Assembly: GCA_028694915.1 (NCBI GenBank)
Contig: JAQVJY010000008.1
Location: 1 to 64,000 of the forward strand
Source: Paludibacteraceae bacterium
GTDB taxonomy: Bacteria; Bacteroidota; Bacteroidia; Bacteroidales; Paludibacteraceae
Direction of reading: 5' to 3'
Length of the DNA: 64,000 bases
Shown: positions 47,479 to 55,992 of the stretch, piece after piece
Layout: the number at the start of each line of letters is the position of its first letter
How positions within the stretch are numbered: position 1 is the stretch's first letter
Translations under genes and position numbers: made by a program
Notes under the pieces: generated by a model
What the model saw: only the letters and a program-made list of their open reading frames with translations
What the model was told of the DNA's origin: nothing
Databases searched by the model: none

Positions 47479-48227
47479 TATCGGGTTATTGTGAGATTTT
47501 GTCCAATACGAATATTATTCGACGATAAATTATTGAGTTCTTTCAATGTGTCCACCGAAATATTGTAGCGACGTGCGAGCGAATAGAGCGTATCTCCTTT
47601 TTGTACGGAGTGTATAATCGGAGTTTGTGGTTCAGGAACCGCTTCTGGAGTTGGCTCCAATGCCAAAGGTGTAGGTGCAGTAATGGCATTCAACGAAAAA
47701 TCGGTATTATTAAAAACGCGTGAAGCGCCCACTAATCGGTTGTTATAATAAGGTTCACGACTGTGGCTGATAATAATACCACTACTCGTAGAAGCGTGTA
47801 AAAAGTCAAACGCACCATTTTTTAAACTATCACTTACCACAATTCCTACATGACCGATGTTGCCATTGCGTCGATGGCCTTGAAAATAGACCAAGTCGCC
47901 TTTACGTATAGAATCAATGGGTATATACATGGTTGCTTTGTATTGTGCCGTGGCAGAATGTGGCAAATTGAATCCAAATTGCTTCAACAAATATGATGTA
48001 AATCCTGAGCAATCAAATCGAGTTGGTCCTGTTCCACCATATTTATAAGGCTGACCAATAAATGTTTTACCAAATGTTACAATAGAGTCGACCGAAATGC
48101 CATAGGGAAGTGGTTTTAATAAAAATGAACTCGATACAATCGAATCTTCATTGATAGTAGTAGCCTTCAACGCGACAGTGGTGCTTATTAAGCAAAATCC
48201 AAGTGTTATTTTTTTTATAAAATTCAT
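47478..48227 (-). CDS. NlpC/P60 endopeptidase with C-terminal LysM domain
   Basis: Starting at the ATG at 48227 the protein is 249 residues with a signal peptide (FIKKITLGFCLISTTVALKA); an in-frame TTG three codons upstream is ignored. The NlpC/P60 domain has FDCSGFTSYLLKQFG with the catalytic cysteine and a histidine in GNIGHVGIVV. A proline-rich linker leads to a LysM repeat (HSVQKGDTLYSLARRYNISV). It cuts peptide stems of peptidoglycan in the periplasm. It is the last gene of the nitroreductase operon and starts two bases after maf. Confidence 0.93.
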   Translation of the reverse strand: MNFIKKITLGFCLISTTVALKATTINEDSIVSSSFLLKPLPYGISVDSIVTFGKTFIGQPYKYGGTGPTRFDCSGFTSYLLKQFGFNLPHSATAQYKATMYIPIDSIRKGDLVYFQGHRRNGNIGHVGIVVSDSLKNGAFDFLHASTSSGIIISHSREPYYNNRLVGASRVFNNTDFSLNAITAPTPLALEPTPEAVPEPQTPIIHSVQKGDTLYSLARRYNISVDTLKELNNLSSNNIRIGQNLTITR

Positions 48228-48229
48228 TC

Positions 48230-48808
48230 TTACCAATTTTTTAATAGTGTGTACAGTCGTTGTACGGGCAATCCCATGACATTGTAAAAGGAGCCATCAA
48301 TATGTTCCACGCCAATATATCCAATCCATTCTTGTACGCCATAACTACCAGCTTTATCCATCGGTCGGTATTTCTCGATGTAATAGTTAATCTCATCGTC
48401 CGAGAATGAGGCAAACGTTACTTTTGAAATGGCAGCAAATGTTTCTTTTCGTTCAGTGGTCGTAACACAAACGCCAGTGATGACGTCATGTGTTTTGCCT
48501 GAAAGTGCTCGTAACATCTTTTTGGCATCCGCTTCGTCTTTGGGTTTTCCATATACAACGCCATCGAGCCATACAATGGTATCCGCTGTAATAAGCATAT
48601 CGTGTGGCGTGAGTACGTTCACATAAGCGTCTGCTTTTTGTTGTGCCAAAAACATCGGAATTTCTTCACCTTGCAATGTGGCTGGGTAGTTTTCTTCTAA
48701 TCCGTCAATTACGTTTACGGTAAAGTTCACATCTAATCCATGCAGCAGTTCCTGACGGCGTGGCGATTGTGAACCAAGAATGATGTTGTATGGCAAATTA
48801 TTCAACAT
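48230..48808 (-). CDS. maf: Maf-like nucleotide pyrophosphatase
   Basis: The 192-residue protein has the Maf signature SQSPRRQELL (13-22), the catalytic aspartate region ITADTIVWLDG, KPKDEADA and SFYNVMGLPVQRL. Maf proteins hydrolyse non-canonical or dTTP/UTP-type nucleoside triphosphates and are linked to septum arrest. It is fifth in the six-gene minus-strand operon, 12 bases after the UbiA gene. Confidence 0.95.
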   Translation of the reverse strand: MLNNLPYNIILGSQSPRRQELLHGLDVNFTVNVIDGLEENYPATLQGEEIPMFLAQQKADAYVNVLTPHDMLITADTIVWLDGVVYGKPKDEADAKKMLRALSGKTHDVITGVCVTTTERKETFAAISKVTFASFSDDEINYYIEKYRPMDKAGSYGVQEWIGYIGVEHIDGSFYNVMGLPVQRLYTLLKNW

Positions 48809-48820
48809 AACCAGTTGTGA

Positions 48821-49801
48821 TTAAAGTACTTGAAATAACCCCAAAAACACTAAACCATAGGCTTTGGCTAGTAAATAATAATACACCAAGCTGTATAAAA
48901 CGCCAAAAACCATAATGAATTTAGCGAGTGTAGCAGCGTGTTGTAAAGCTTGGCAATTTTTACTCCACAATAAGACTAACAAACAGATGCTAGGTGCTAC
49001 AATGCCAAATAGAAAATAACGTATCGTAATCGAACCATCATTTGGCAGGTGGAAGTAGGTGATAATTAACCAACCTAAAGCGGCAACCGATAATACAATG
49101 AGCGCACTCACAATCCATTTTGTCCATGTGGTGCCACATACAATAGGAATCGTACGACATTCCATTTCGCGATCGCCATATTCATCTTGCATATCTTTAA
49201 TGATTTCACGAATCAAGGTCCAAATAAAGGCAAAGGCAGCAAATCCAGCAATCCACATATAGAGTGTGCGTATCACTGGTGTTTCTTGAATCAAATCGCC
49301 ATAATTTTGAGAGAGCAGAGTGCTTTCTACAATCACAGGCAACAACGGAACCAAAGCAGCTGAAAGGGCAATGATAAGATTACCAATAATAAATTGACGT
49401 TTGTAAGACGCAGAATAAAACCACAACATGCCTGGCACCACCACAAAAATGAGTCCTAAGGTCATATTGCGTAACATCACCGCAACGACTAAACCAATCA
49501 AAACCCCTAAGCCAGTCAAAACTTGATATAAGCGCATGGCGGTTGGTTTTTCGATAATGGTGCCAATCAATACGCGGTCAGGGCGATTGAGGCGGTCTAT
49601 TTTTAAATCGAAGTAATCATTGATTACATAACCGCCAGCGGCAATAAGAACTGTTGCCAAAATCACACACAAAAGCATCCACAATGGTGTGAACGTGTCA
49701 ATCTGGAACTTCGCTAATGTGGGCATTATAATGGCTTTTGCCATTAATAACTGTATGGCAATGATAAACAGTAAATTTTTGTAACGAATGAGTTTGTGCA
49801 T
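48821..49801 (-). CDS. UbiA-family prenyltransferase
   Basis: The 326-residue polytopic protein has about nine membrane helices. The first metal-binding motif is NDYFDLKIDR (61-70) and the second is DMQDEYGDREME, both typical of UbiA prenyltransferases. Bacteroidetes homologues are often called geranylgeranylglycerol-phosphate geranylgeranyltransferase, but the acceptor here is not demonstrable. It acts in the inner membrane. It lies 38 bases after the KdsC-like gene in one operon. Confidence 0.88.
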   Translation of the reverse strand: MHKLIRYKNLLFIIAIQLLMAKAIIMPTLAKFQIDTFTPLWMLLCVILATVLIAAGGYVINDYFDLKIDRLNRPDRVLIGTIIEKPTAMRLYQVLTGLGVLIGLVVAVMLRNMTLGLIFVVVPGMLWFYSASYKRQFIIGNLIIALSAALVPLLPVIVESTLLSQNYGDLIQETPVIRTLYMWIAGFAAFAFIWTLIREIIKDMQDEYGDREMECRTIPIVCGTTWTKWIVSALIVLSVAALGWLIITYFHLPNDGSITIRYFLFGIVAPSICLLVLLWSKNCQALQHAATLAKFIMVFGVLYSLVYYYLLAKAYGLVFLGLFQVL

Positions 49802-49839
49802 AAGTCTTTGTATAATAATGAATTGTATGTTGTATTAGT

Positions 49840-50361
49840 TTACCAGCCAAACGCTTCTTGACCGTTCATCCAATGTCCTTGAGCTTTCAACACTTGTTCT
49901 ATCACATCGCGTCCACAGCCGTGACCACCATTTTTATCGCTCACATAACACGAAATAGCCTTAATTTCTGGCGCAGCATCGGCAGGGCAGACGGGTAAAC
50001 CAGCCAGTTTCATCACTTCATAATCTGGAATATCATCGCCCATGTACATTACTTCTTCAGCTTTCAAATTGTGTTTGGCGAGGAAATCGTTAAAATCGGT
50101 CACTTTATAGTGTGAAGCCAGATAAATGTCTTGAACGCCCAAATCGGTAAAACGTACACGAATAGCTTCTGTTTTTCCGCCAGTGATGATGGCAATAGGA
50201 TACCCTTTTTTTACCGCTAGATGTAGCGCGTAACCATCTTTTATATTAATCATGCGCATCGGTTCGCCATTGGTGGCTAAAGGAATGCAGGTGGCAGACA
50301 AAACGCCATCTACATCGAAAGCAAAGGCTTTGACTTGGGTTAAAGCTTGTTTAAAGTTCAT
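49840..50361 (-). CDS. kdsC: KdsC-type HAD phosphatase (3-deoxy-manno-octulosonate-8-phosphate phosphatase)
   Basis: The 173-residue HAD protein without a cap domain has FDVDGVLS (nucleophile D16, D18), [15 protein letters not shown] and [10 protein letters not shown]. This layout is that of KdsC, which removes phosphate from KDO-8-P in lipopolysaccharide core synthesis. It follows the DUF2520 gene by five bases. Confidence 0.92.
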   Translation of the reverse strand: MNFKQALTQVKAFAFDVDGVLSATCIPLATNGEPMRMINIKDGYALHLAVKKGYPIAIITGGKTEAIRVRFTDLGVQDIYLASHYKVTDFNDFLAKHNLKAEEVMYMGDDIPDYEVMKLAGLPVCPADAAPEIKAISCYVSDKNGGHGCGRDVIEQVLKAQGHWMNGQEAFGW

Positions 50362-50366
50362 AGGTG

Positions 50367-51152
50367 CTATTTAATGGTTTTAGTTTGTTCAATCGATTGA
50401 GTGAGTTGTTTATAAATGGCTTGCCATTCTGGATGTTGCTCGAGCAACTGCATGTGTTTGTTAATCACCACTTGGTCGCCACGTTGTGCAGGACCCGTTT
50501 GTGATTTACTGGGTGATAGCTCGTTTGCCTTCTCTAACGTTTCCGTAATGAGCGGCGTTAGTAGGTCGAACGGCAAGTTTTGCTCTGCTAAGAGTTTTTC
50601 GGCAATAGCGTATAAGTAATTGGTAAAATTACATGCGAATACACCTGACAAATGTATGTATTCTCTCTGTTCGTCATTGGTTACGAACACTTTATTCGTT
50701 ATTTTTTGTGATATAATAGTCAGTTTATCACTATTTTCTGTTGAATTTGCTGAAATAAAAATTGGTATTTCGGTGAAATCGACCAACTTCTGTTTCGAGA
50801 ATGTTTGTAGTGGATATAAAACGCCGTAATTGCGCTGTTTTTCAGCAAAAATGGTCATAGGCATGCTGCCTGCGGTGTGTACGTGCAACCCTTGTGTTAC
50901 CGAAACGGTGTTAATAACTTCTGCTAGCACATCGTCTTTCAAGGCGTAAATATAGAGATCGGCTGTGGGCACGAGTTCGGCTAAATTCGTGGTAAATTCC
51001 GCATTCAGTTGTTCTGCAAGTGTTTTCGCGGATTGCTCTGTGCGGCTGTAAACTTGCACAATGTGCAAGCCATGGCGGTGTAGCGCCAATCCCAATTGTG
51101 TGGCTAAATTGCCAGCGCCAATTAATACAATATGTTGCAGAGGTTGATTCAT
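50367..51152 (-). CDS. Rossmann-fold/DUF2520 protein, F420-dependent-oxidoreductase-like
   Basis: From the ATG at 51152 the protein is 261 residues; a TTG codon directly before it adds nothing. A Rossmann motif [11 protein letters not shown] (11-21) starts the NAD(P)-binding domain. The C-terminal helical DUF2520 domain contains [21 protein letters not shown]. Members resemble 6-phosphogluconate-dehydrogenase-like reductases; the substrate is unknown. The ATG shares one base with the nitroreductase stop (TGATG), indicating translational coupling. Confidence 0.88.
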   Translation of the reverse strand: MNQPLQHIVLIGAGNLATQLGLALHRHGLHIVQVYSRTEQSAKTLAEQLNAEFTTNLAELVPTADLYIYALKDDVLAEVINTVSVTQGLHVHTAGSMPMTIFAEKQRNYGVLYPLQTFSKQKLVDFTEIPIFISANSTENSDKLTIISQKITNKVFVTNDEQREYIHLSGVFACNFTNYLYAIAEKLLAEQNLPFDLLTPLITETLEKANELSPSKSQTGPAQRGDQVVINKHMQLLEQHPEWQAIYKQLTQSIEQTKTIK

Positions 51153-51679
51153 CAATACTGATTATAGTGAATTTTGTCGTAGGCGAGTTTTTCTTCGTCG
51201 TAAGGCTTGCGTTCTTCGTCCTTATAACCCAGCGTTATCATGCATAAAACATGTTTATTATCAGGTATTTGAAGTGCGTTTCTAACGTATGCTTCTGAGG
51301 TTGTCGTTTCGTTGTAAGTGCGGTTATGTACTTGTACCCAACAGCTTCCTAACTCTAAATCGGCGGCGGCCAATTGGATGATAATGGCGGCAATAGACGC
51401 ATCTTCGTACCACACATCACTTTTTTCGGCATCGTAAGCCACTACAATAGCCAATGGCGCATCTGCCACAAACTTGCTGCCAAACTCTCGGCACGACGCC
51501 AGTTTTACTAACGTATCGCGCTGGTTAACCACTATAAATTCCCAACCATTAGCACGTTTGGAGGCAGGCGACATTAACGCAGTGCGTAAAATAGCATCTA
51601 CTTTCTCGGTTTCTACCGCCTTATCGAGGTATTTACGTATGCTGCGACGGTTTTTTATAAGGGCTTCAAAGGTTGTCAT
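51152..51679 (-). CDS. Nitroreductase family protein
   Basis: The 175-residue FMN-dependent oxidoreductase has the starting motif NRRSIRKYLDKAV, MSPASKRANGWEFIVV and a C-terminal CMITLGYKDEERKPYDEEK. It is of the short nitroreductase type and works as a dimer. Physiological substrates are unknown. It is the first gene of the operon reading through DUF2520, kdsC, ubiA, maf and NlpC/P60, with a -7 box 47 bases upstream. Confidence 0.93.
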   Translation of the reverse strand: MTTFEALIKNRRSIRKYLDKAVETEKVDAILRTALMSPASKRANGWEFIVVNQRDTLVKLASCREFGSKFVADAPLAIVVAYDAEKSDVWYEDASIAAIIIQLAAADLELGSCWVQVHNRTYNETTTSEAYVRNALQIPDNKHVLCMITLGYKDEERKPYDEEKLAYDKIHYNQY

Positions 51680-51726
51680 ACTCAGGTTGTTTGCAGATTT
51701 TGGTTACATCCAATCGTTTCAAGCTA

Positions 51727-51734
51727 CAAAGATA
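51727..51734 (-). promoter_or_regulatory. Putative -7 box of the nitroreductase-to-NlpC operon
   Basis: On the minus strand TATCTTTG lies 47 bases before the nitroreductase ATG and is the only good box upstream of the six-gene run. Confidence 0.6.
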
Positions 51735-51879
51735 CAAATTTACCGGTAAATATGGCGAATCAATTTTTACTATTTAGACTTTTTTGTAACTACCTGCGTT
51801 GAATTGGTTACTTGCAAACTAAATTGACAAACGATATTATTTTTTTAGTGATTTATTTCTATAATTTAGTTTTAATGAT

Positions 51880-51887
51880 TACTTTTG
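51880..51887 (+). promoter_or_regulatory. Putative -7 box of mcrBC
   Basis: TACTTTTG matches TAnnTTTG, 53 bases before the first ATG of mcrB. The -33 region has only a weak TTTCT. Confidence 0.5.
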
Positions 51888-51940
51888 GCAGTGATAAGCG
51901 TTTCCTTCACGAATGTTCTGAATGAAGACTTGCCTAAAAA

Positions 51941-54034
51941 ATGTTAAGCTCTATACAAAAAAATATTACATACATAACAACTCGAATGGATAATAAAGAA
52001 ATAAAACAAGGAATCGAATTGGTTTGTCGGACTTCTTTTCAGATTAAAGATTATTATGAAAATCACAATAAATTGGTTGAGGCATTAAATAATGTCCCGA
52101 AAAGTGAACTAAAAAAGTGTTCCGACTATTATTCAACAAAAACAGGTGTTATAGTCAATTTACGAAAAGAACTAGTAGAATTTCTAAAAAGTGGGGAAAC
52201 TCTTACTGTTGAGATTCTCGAAAACTTATTGGATAAACATAGAAGCGGCAAAGAAAATCAGTTTAGAGCTTATAAGCAATGGTTCAGCTTATTTTATCCT
52301 CCAATTACTTTCTATGGGCATAATCCGATCCGAGATTTTATTAACTCCTTTATAAATCAGATTATTGAAGATTTGAAATTAGAAGGTAAAGTAAATCATA
52401 CATTAATTGATTTTCAAGGCGCTCGACAACAAGGAAGTGATAGACTTTGGTTTGCAATTTATAATAAGGAACAAGAATCTCAATCTACAGGAATTCAGTT
52501 TTTTCTTGATTTTCATAATGGGAAAGTAAGCTATGGAGTTTACAGACATAGCGATCAGACTTTTATAAAAGAACGAGTTATAAAAATCGCAAATGAATTT
52601 GATTACAATGAATTAATTAATTATTTCAAATCCGAAGTTGATATTATTCTGAACGACACTCCTAAAAATGTAAAAACTTCGTCTGTTGCTAAAATTCAAA
52701 AAGACATATCAGACAATTTAACAGAGAATCTTAATGTTATATTATTTGGCCCTCCAGGAACAGGAAAGACATACGAACTCAGTACAAATTACTTTAATAA
52801 ATTTACTTCAAAGCAATCAACTGTTTCAAGAGAAGAATTTTTAAAATCATTCATCATAGATAAATCATGGTGGGAAATTATTGCACTTGTCTTACTAGAT
52901 ATTGGTAAAAAAAGTAAAGTAGCTGACATCTTTAATCATGAATTTATACAGTTAAGAGCATCCCTTTCAAATTCGACTACTGTTACTCCTACAATTTGGG
53001 GGCAATTACAGAGCCATACAATTGAGAGTTGTGAAAATGTCAAAGTCAGCAAAAAGGGATCTCCTTTAATATTTAATAAAACGAATGATAGTTATTGGGA
53101 AATTATAAAAGAGGAAGTTAATCAACAAGCTCCTGAATTATTCGATGACTTAAAACGAATAAAAAATTTTAACGAAGACTCGAATTTAGAAATACGCAGA
53201 TATGAATTTGTTACATTCCATCAATCTTTTACATATGAAGATTTTGTAGAAGGAATTAAACCAAATTTTAATGAGGGAGAAAATGATTTAACCTATAAAA
53301 TTGAAGATGGAATATTTAAGAAAATGTGCCTAAAGGCACGAAAAGACCCTGATCAAAACTATGCAATTTTTATTGATGAAATAAATCGTGGTAATATCTC
53401 ACAAATATTTGGAGAACTTATCACTTTGATTGAAGAAGATAAAAGAGAGGGAGAGGACAACGAACTTTCGGTTATACTTCCATATTCTAAAACCAAGTTT
53501 AGTATTCCAACGAATTTATACATAATTGGCACAATGAATACAGCAGACCGAAGTGTTGAAGCTATTGATACGGCTTTAAGAAGAAGGTTTAGTTTTGTTG
53601 AAATGCCACCAAAGCCAGAGTTAATTAAGACAGTTGGAAAAGCTACTGATGGATTAATAAACGATATAGACTTGGTTGAACTTTTAAAAGTGATTAATAA
53701 AAGAATTGAAAAGCTTATTGATAAAGACCATATGATTGGTCATAGTTATTTTCTGAATATCGATAGTCTTTCTGCAATAAAAAAAGTTTTCAAAAATAAA
53801 ATACTACCCTTACTCCAAGAATATTTTTACGGTGATTTTGGCAAAATAGGACTTGTTCTTGGTAAAGGTTTTATAGAAGATAATCCAAACGAATTGGACG
53901 AAGAAGTTTTCGCTCAATATGATGAGTACGATAGCAGTTCGTTGATTGAGCGAAAAGTTTATCGACTTAAAGATGTTGTGCAAATGAGAGATGAGGATTT
54001 TATGCTATCAATTAATCTACTTCTAAAGAAATAA
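51941..54034 (+). CDS. mcrB: Type IV restriction protein McrB (AAA+ GTPase)
   Basis: The 697-residue protein has an N-terminal DUF3578/MrcB-like domain of about 230 residues (LIDFQGARQQGSDRLWFAIY) that probably reads modified DNA. The motor domain has Walker A GPPGTGKT (270-277) and YEFVTFHQSFTYEDFVEG. Walker B-like AIFIDEINRGNISQIFGE and the McrB signature MNTADRS (532-538) follow, with ALRRRF. An ATG at 51986 is an alternative start. The DNA is clearly AT-rich. With McrC it forms a GTP-driven complex that cuts DNA carrying modified bases. Confidence 0.95.
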   Translation: MLSSIQKNITYITTRMDNKEIKQGIELVCRTSFQIKDYYENHNKLVEALNNVPKSELKKCSDYYSTKTGVIVNLRKELVEFLKSGETLTVEILENLLDKHRSGKENQFRAYKQWFSLFYPPITFYGHNPIRDFINSFINQIIEDLKLEGKVNHTLIDFQGARQQGSDRLWFAIYNKEQESQSTGIQFFLDFHNGKVSYGVYRHSDQTFIKERVIKIANEFDYNELINYFKSEVDIILNDTPKNVKTSSVAKIQKDISDNLTENLNVILFGPPGTGKTYELSTNYFNKFTSKQSTVSREEFLKSFIIDKSWWEIIALVLLDIGKKSKVADIFNHEFIQLRASLSNSTTVTPTIWGQLQSHTIESCENVKVSKKGSPLIFNKTNDSYWEIIKEEVNQQAPELFDDLKRIKNFNEDSNLEIRRYEFVTFHQSFTYEDFVEGIKPNFNEGENDLTYKIEDGIFKKMCLKARKDPDQNYAIFIDEINRGNISQIFGELITLIEEDKREGEDNELSVILPYSKTKFSIPTNLYIIGTMNTADRSVEAIDTALRRRFSFVEMPPKPELIKTVGKATDGLINDIDLVELLKVINKRIEKLIDKDHMIGHSYFLNIDSLSAIKKVFKNKILPLLQEYFYGDFGKIGLVLGKGFIEDNPNELDEEVFAQYDEYDSSSLIERKVYRLKDVVQMRDEDFMLSINLLLKK

Positions 54035-54038
54035 TACA

Positions 54039-55298
54039 TTGCTTAAAAAACAGTCACATATAACAGTTTTTGAGCACGAGAGAATTCATATTGACCGTGG
54101 AACTAGTCGTATAAATCCAAGTCAATTAAAAGCATTACAACAGTTTTATGGTGAAAATGGTGTTCCATATTTCGAATTGATTCATAATGGAATTAAATTC
54201 AATGAATATGTGGGTGTATTAATGGTTGGTAAAACCACAATAGAAATTTTACCTAAAGCAGATAAAGATCTTGAAATCAAAGAATGGAGAAAAGTTCTAA
54301 TAGGAATGCTTCATGCTGTTGGTGTATTTGACATTCATACGCCAAGTTCTGCTTCGCTTGATCTTCGAGCCAATTCAATATTAGAATTGTATTTTGAGCT
54401 TTTCGTTTTAGAACTTGAATATTTATTACATGGTGGATTAATAAAAAAATATAGAAAAACATCAGGTAATTTGAATTCATTAAAAGGTAATATTAATTTC
54501 CCAAAACATATTAACTCAAATCTTATACATAAAGAGCATTTCTTTGTTAATTATACAACATACGATAGTGAACATGTATTTCATAAAATCTTGTTCAAGA
54601 CGCTTAAACTATTACAGAGAATTAATACTAATATCAAACTGCAAAGTAGAATAACATCTTTGTTATTGGACTTTCCTGAAATGCCAGATATAAAGGTTTC
54701 AGAAAATACCTTTAATCGAATAATCTATGATAGGAAATCGAGTAAATACAAAAACTCAATAGAGATTGCAAGATTATTATTATTGAACTATCACCCTGAT
54801 GTTAAAGTTGGATCAAATGATGTTCTGGCTCTTATGTTTGATATGAATTATTTATGGGAGCGATTTGTCTATTCCAGTTTAAGGAAACATAAAGAGGATG
54901 GATGTACAATAACAGCTCAAAATTCAAAGAACTTTTGGAAACCAAATGTTGGTTATAATTCAAAAATGAAACCAGACATTGTAATAAATAAAGATAAGGA
55001 TAACTGCATTGTATTAGATACAAAATGGAAAAATCTTAAGAAAAATAATCCATCGCCAGATGATTTAAGACAAATGTATGTTTACATGAAATACTATAAC
55101 GCAAAACGTGTAGCTTTAGTTTATCCAAATTCAGAATCAAGTATTATATCAGGTTTTTTCTACGAAGAATCAAATTCAAAATTAAGAGAAAATGATTGTA
55201 GTCTGATTTTAATTGGTGTAATCGAAGACATAAAACAATGGCAGATAAAGATAAATGAGCAAATAAATAGTTGGGAAAAATACGAGATAATAATATGA
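54039..55298 (+). CDS. mcrC: Type IV restriction nuclease subunit McrC
   Basis: The 419-residue partner of McrB has an N-terminal beta-barrel region (VFEHERIHIDRG, YFELIHNGIKFNEYVGVL). The C-terminal PD-(D/E)xK nuclease has D313 in KPDIVINK and D327-T-K329 in VLDTKWK. The only start in a sensible place is TTG at 54039, five bases after the mcrB stop. The next in-frame ATG would remove conserved sequence. McrC supplies the cleavage activity and stimulates McrB GTPase. AT-richness matches mcrB. Confidence 0.94.
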   Translation: MLKKQSHITVFEHERIHIDRGTSRINPSQLKALQQFYGENGVPYFELIHNGIKFNEYVGVLMVGKTTIEILPKADKDLEIKEWRKVLIGMLHAVGVFDIHTPSSASLDLRANSILELYFELFVLELEYLLHGGLIKKYRKTSGNLNSLKGNINFPKHINSNLIHKEHFFVNYTTYDSEHVFHKILFKTLKLLQRINTNIKLQSRITSLLLDFPEMPDIKVSENTFNRIIYDRKSSKYKNSIEIARLLLLNYHPDVKVGSNDVLALMFDMNYLWERFVYSSLRKHKEDGCTITAQNSKNFWKPNVGYNSKMKPDIVINKDKDNCIVLDTKWKNLKKNNPSPDDLRQMYVYMKYYNAKRVALVYPNSESSIISGFFYEESNSKLRENDCSLILIGVIEDIKQWQIKINEQINSWEKYEIII

Positions 55299-55380
55299 AA
55301 TTTTCTGTAATCTTTTACTGGTTATATTTTTAACCGTCGTGAATTAATTCTATCGTACATAGATTAAAACATATTATACA

Positions 55381-55420
55381 ACAAAACAGCCAAAAGAAAA
55401 TTTTCTCTTGGCTGTTTTGT
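55381..55420. terminator. Terminator hairpin between mcrC and the tRNA fragment
   Basis: A 20-bp dyad (55381-55400 with 55401-55420, one mismatch) around ACAAAACAGCCAA/TTGGCTGTTTTGT lies three bases from the tRNA 3' end. On the minus strand it is the natural tRNA terminator; on the plus strand it can also stop mcrC transcription. Confidence 0.85.
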
Positions 55421-55423
55421 TTG

Positions 55424-55448
55424 TTGCCTCACAAGGACTCGAACCCTG
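55424..55448 (-). other. tRNA 3' fragment, probable attachment site (attR-like), possibly tRNA-Gln
   Basis: Read on the minus strand, CAGGGTTCGAGTCCTTG folds as a perfect five-pair T arm and loop (one G-T pair). It is followed by the 3' acceptor strand TGAGGCA and a discriminator A. The 5' acceptor, D arm and anticodon arm are absent from the sequence to the right. The predicted U1-A72 pair is typical of tRNA-Gln. This is what remains on the distal side when an element integrates into the 3' end of a tRNA gene. Confidence 0.7.
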
Positions 55449-55535
55449 ACGAAGCTAAAAATCATGTAATTATTTTTAATACGCTCTAAATCAGTTAATT
55501 ATTTTTTGAATTTACCTAAAAAAATAGTCATTATC

Positions 55536-55552
55536 GACACGATTTTGACACG
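55536..55552. repeat. Direct repeat GACACG-N5-GACACG
   Basis: GACACG occurs at 55536-55541 and 55547-55552, one helical turn apart (11 bases), about 90 bases inside the tRNA fragment. The spacing fits arm-type recombinase or excisionase sites, but the repeat is short. Confidence 0.35.
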
Positions 55553-55564
55553 GTTTATGGCTAA

Positions 55565-55604
55565 AATTAATAGCATTTAAATAGGTCTTAAAATGCTATT
55601 AATT
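55565..55604. repeat. 14-bp inverted repeat near the element end
   Basis: AATTAATAGCATTT (55565-55578) and its perfect complement AAATGCTATTAATT (55591-55604) enclose a 12-base loop. It may be a terminator for the leftward lipoprotein gene, although no long T tract follows, or a recombination-related site. Confidence 0.5.
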
Positions 55605-55636
55605 AAATAGTTGTGGTGTTATTAAAATTCGATTGA

Positions 55637-55960
55637 TTACTGCTTTACAAATACGCCTGTTTCATCTTCAATGGTCGCTGTTATTGTATTTTTATCAATT
55701 AAACCCGTAATAACAGTTTCATCCTCGTATGTAAAATGAATTCTATTGGTATAAACGGAATAAGAGAAAATACCATTTTGATACTCCGGCTCACCTTTCG
55801 ATTTTACCCAAAACTCAACACTATTAGTTGAGGTAAACACAAATAAAGCATATTCAACATCACCTATATAACTACATTTCCAAGTAGTACCCGAAAGATT
55901 ATCTACTTTTGTGTAATCTTTCTCGCACGAGGTTAATAGCACCGAAACACACGCCAACAC
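55637..55960 (-). CDS. Small lipoprotein-like protein with a frameshifted signal peptide
   Basis: The readable frame of 107 residues starts at GTG (55960) as MLACVSVLLTSC, with a lipobox LTSC. An ATG at 55980 begins MKKTFF in a frame that hits TAG. If the run of eight T at 55962-55969 (minus strand) had nine, the two would join into MKKTFFLVLACVSVLLTSC, a textbook lipoprotein signal. The mature part (DNLSGTTWKCSYIG) looks like a small beta-sheet domain. The gene is broken, phase-variable or mis-sequenced here. Function unknown. Confidence 0.6.
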   Translation of the reverse strand: MLACVSVLLTSCEKDYTKVDNLSGTTWKCSYIGDVEYALFVFTSTNSVEFWVKSKGEPEYQNGIFSYSVYTNRIHFTYEDETVITGLIDKNTITATIEDETGVFVKQ

Positions 55961-55992
55961 TAAAAAAAAGTTTTTTTCATAAAGTTTTAATT

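Larger units (their letters stand above)
55299..55636. other. Non-coding junction between mcrC and the integrated element
   Basis: This 338-base stretch holds no credible gene. It contains a terminator dyad (55381-55420), a tRNA 3' fragment (55424-55448), a direct repeat of GACACG (55536-55552) and a 14-bp inverted repeat (55565-55604). These are listed separately. Taken together they mark the left end of an integrated element. Confidence 0.7.

Noticed and set aside
55424-55520. Complete tRNA or tmRNA gene
   Set aside because: Only the T arm and 3' acceptor strand are present; no D arm, anticodon arm or 5' acceptor strand can be found in the following 100 bases.
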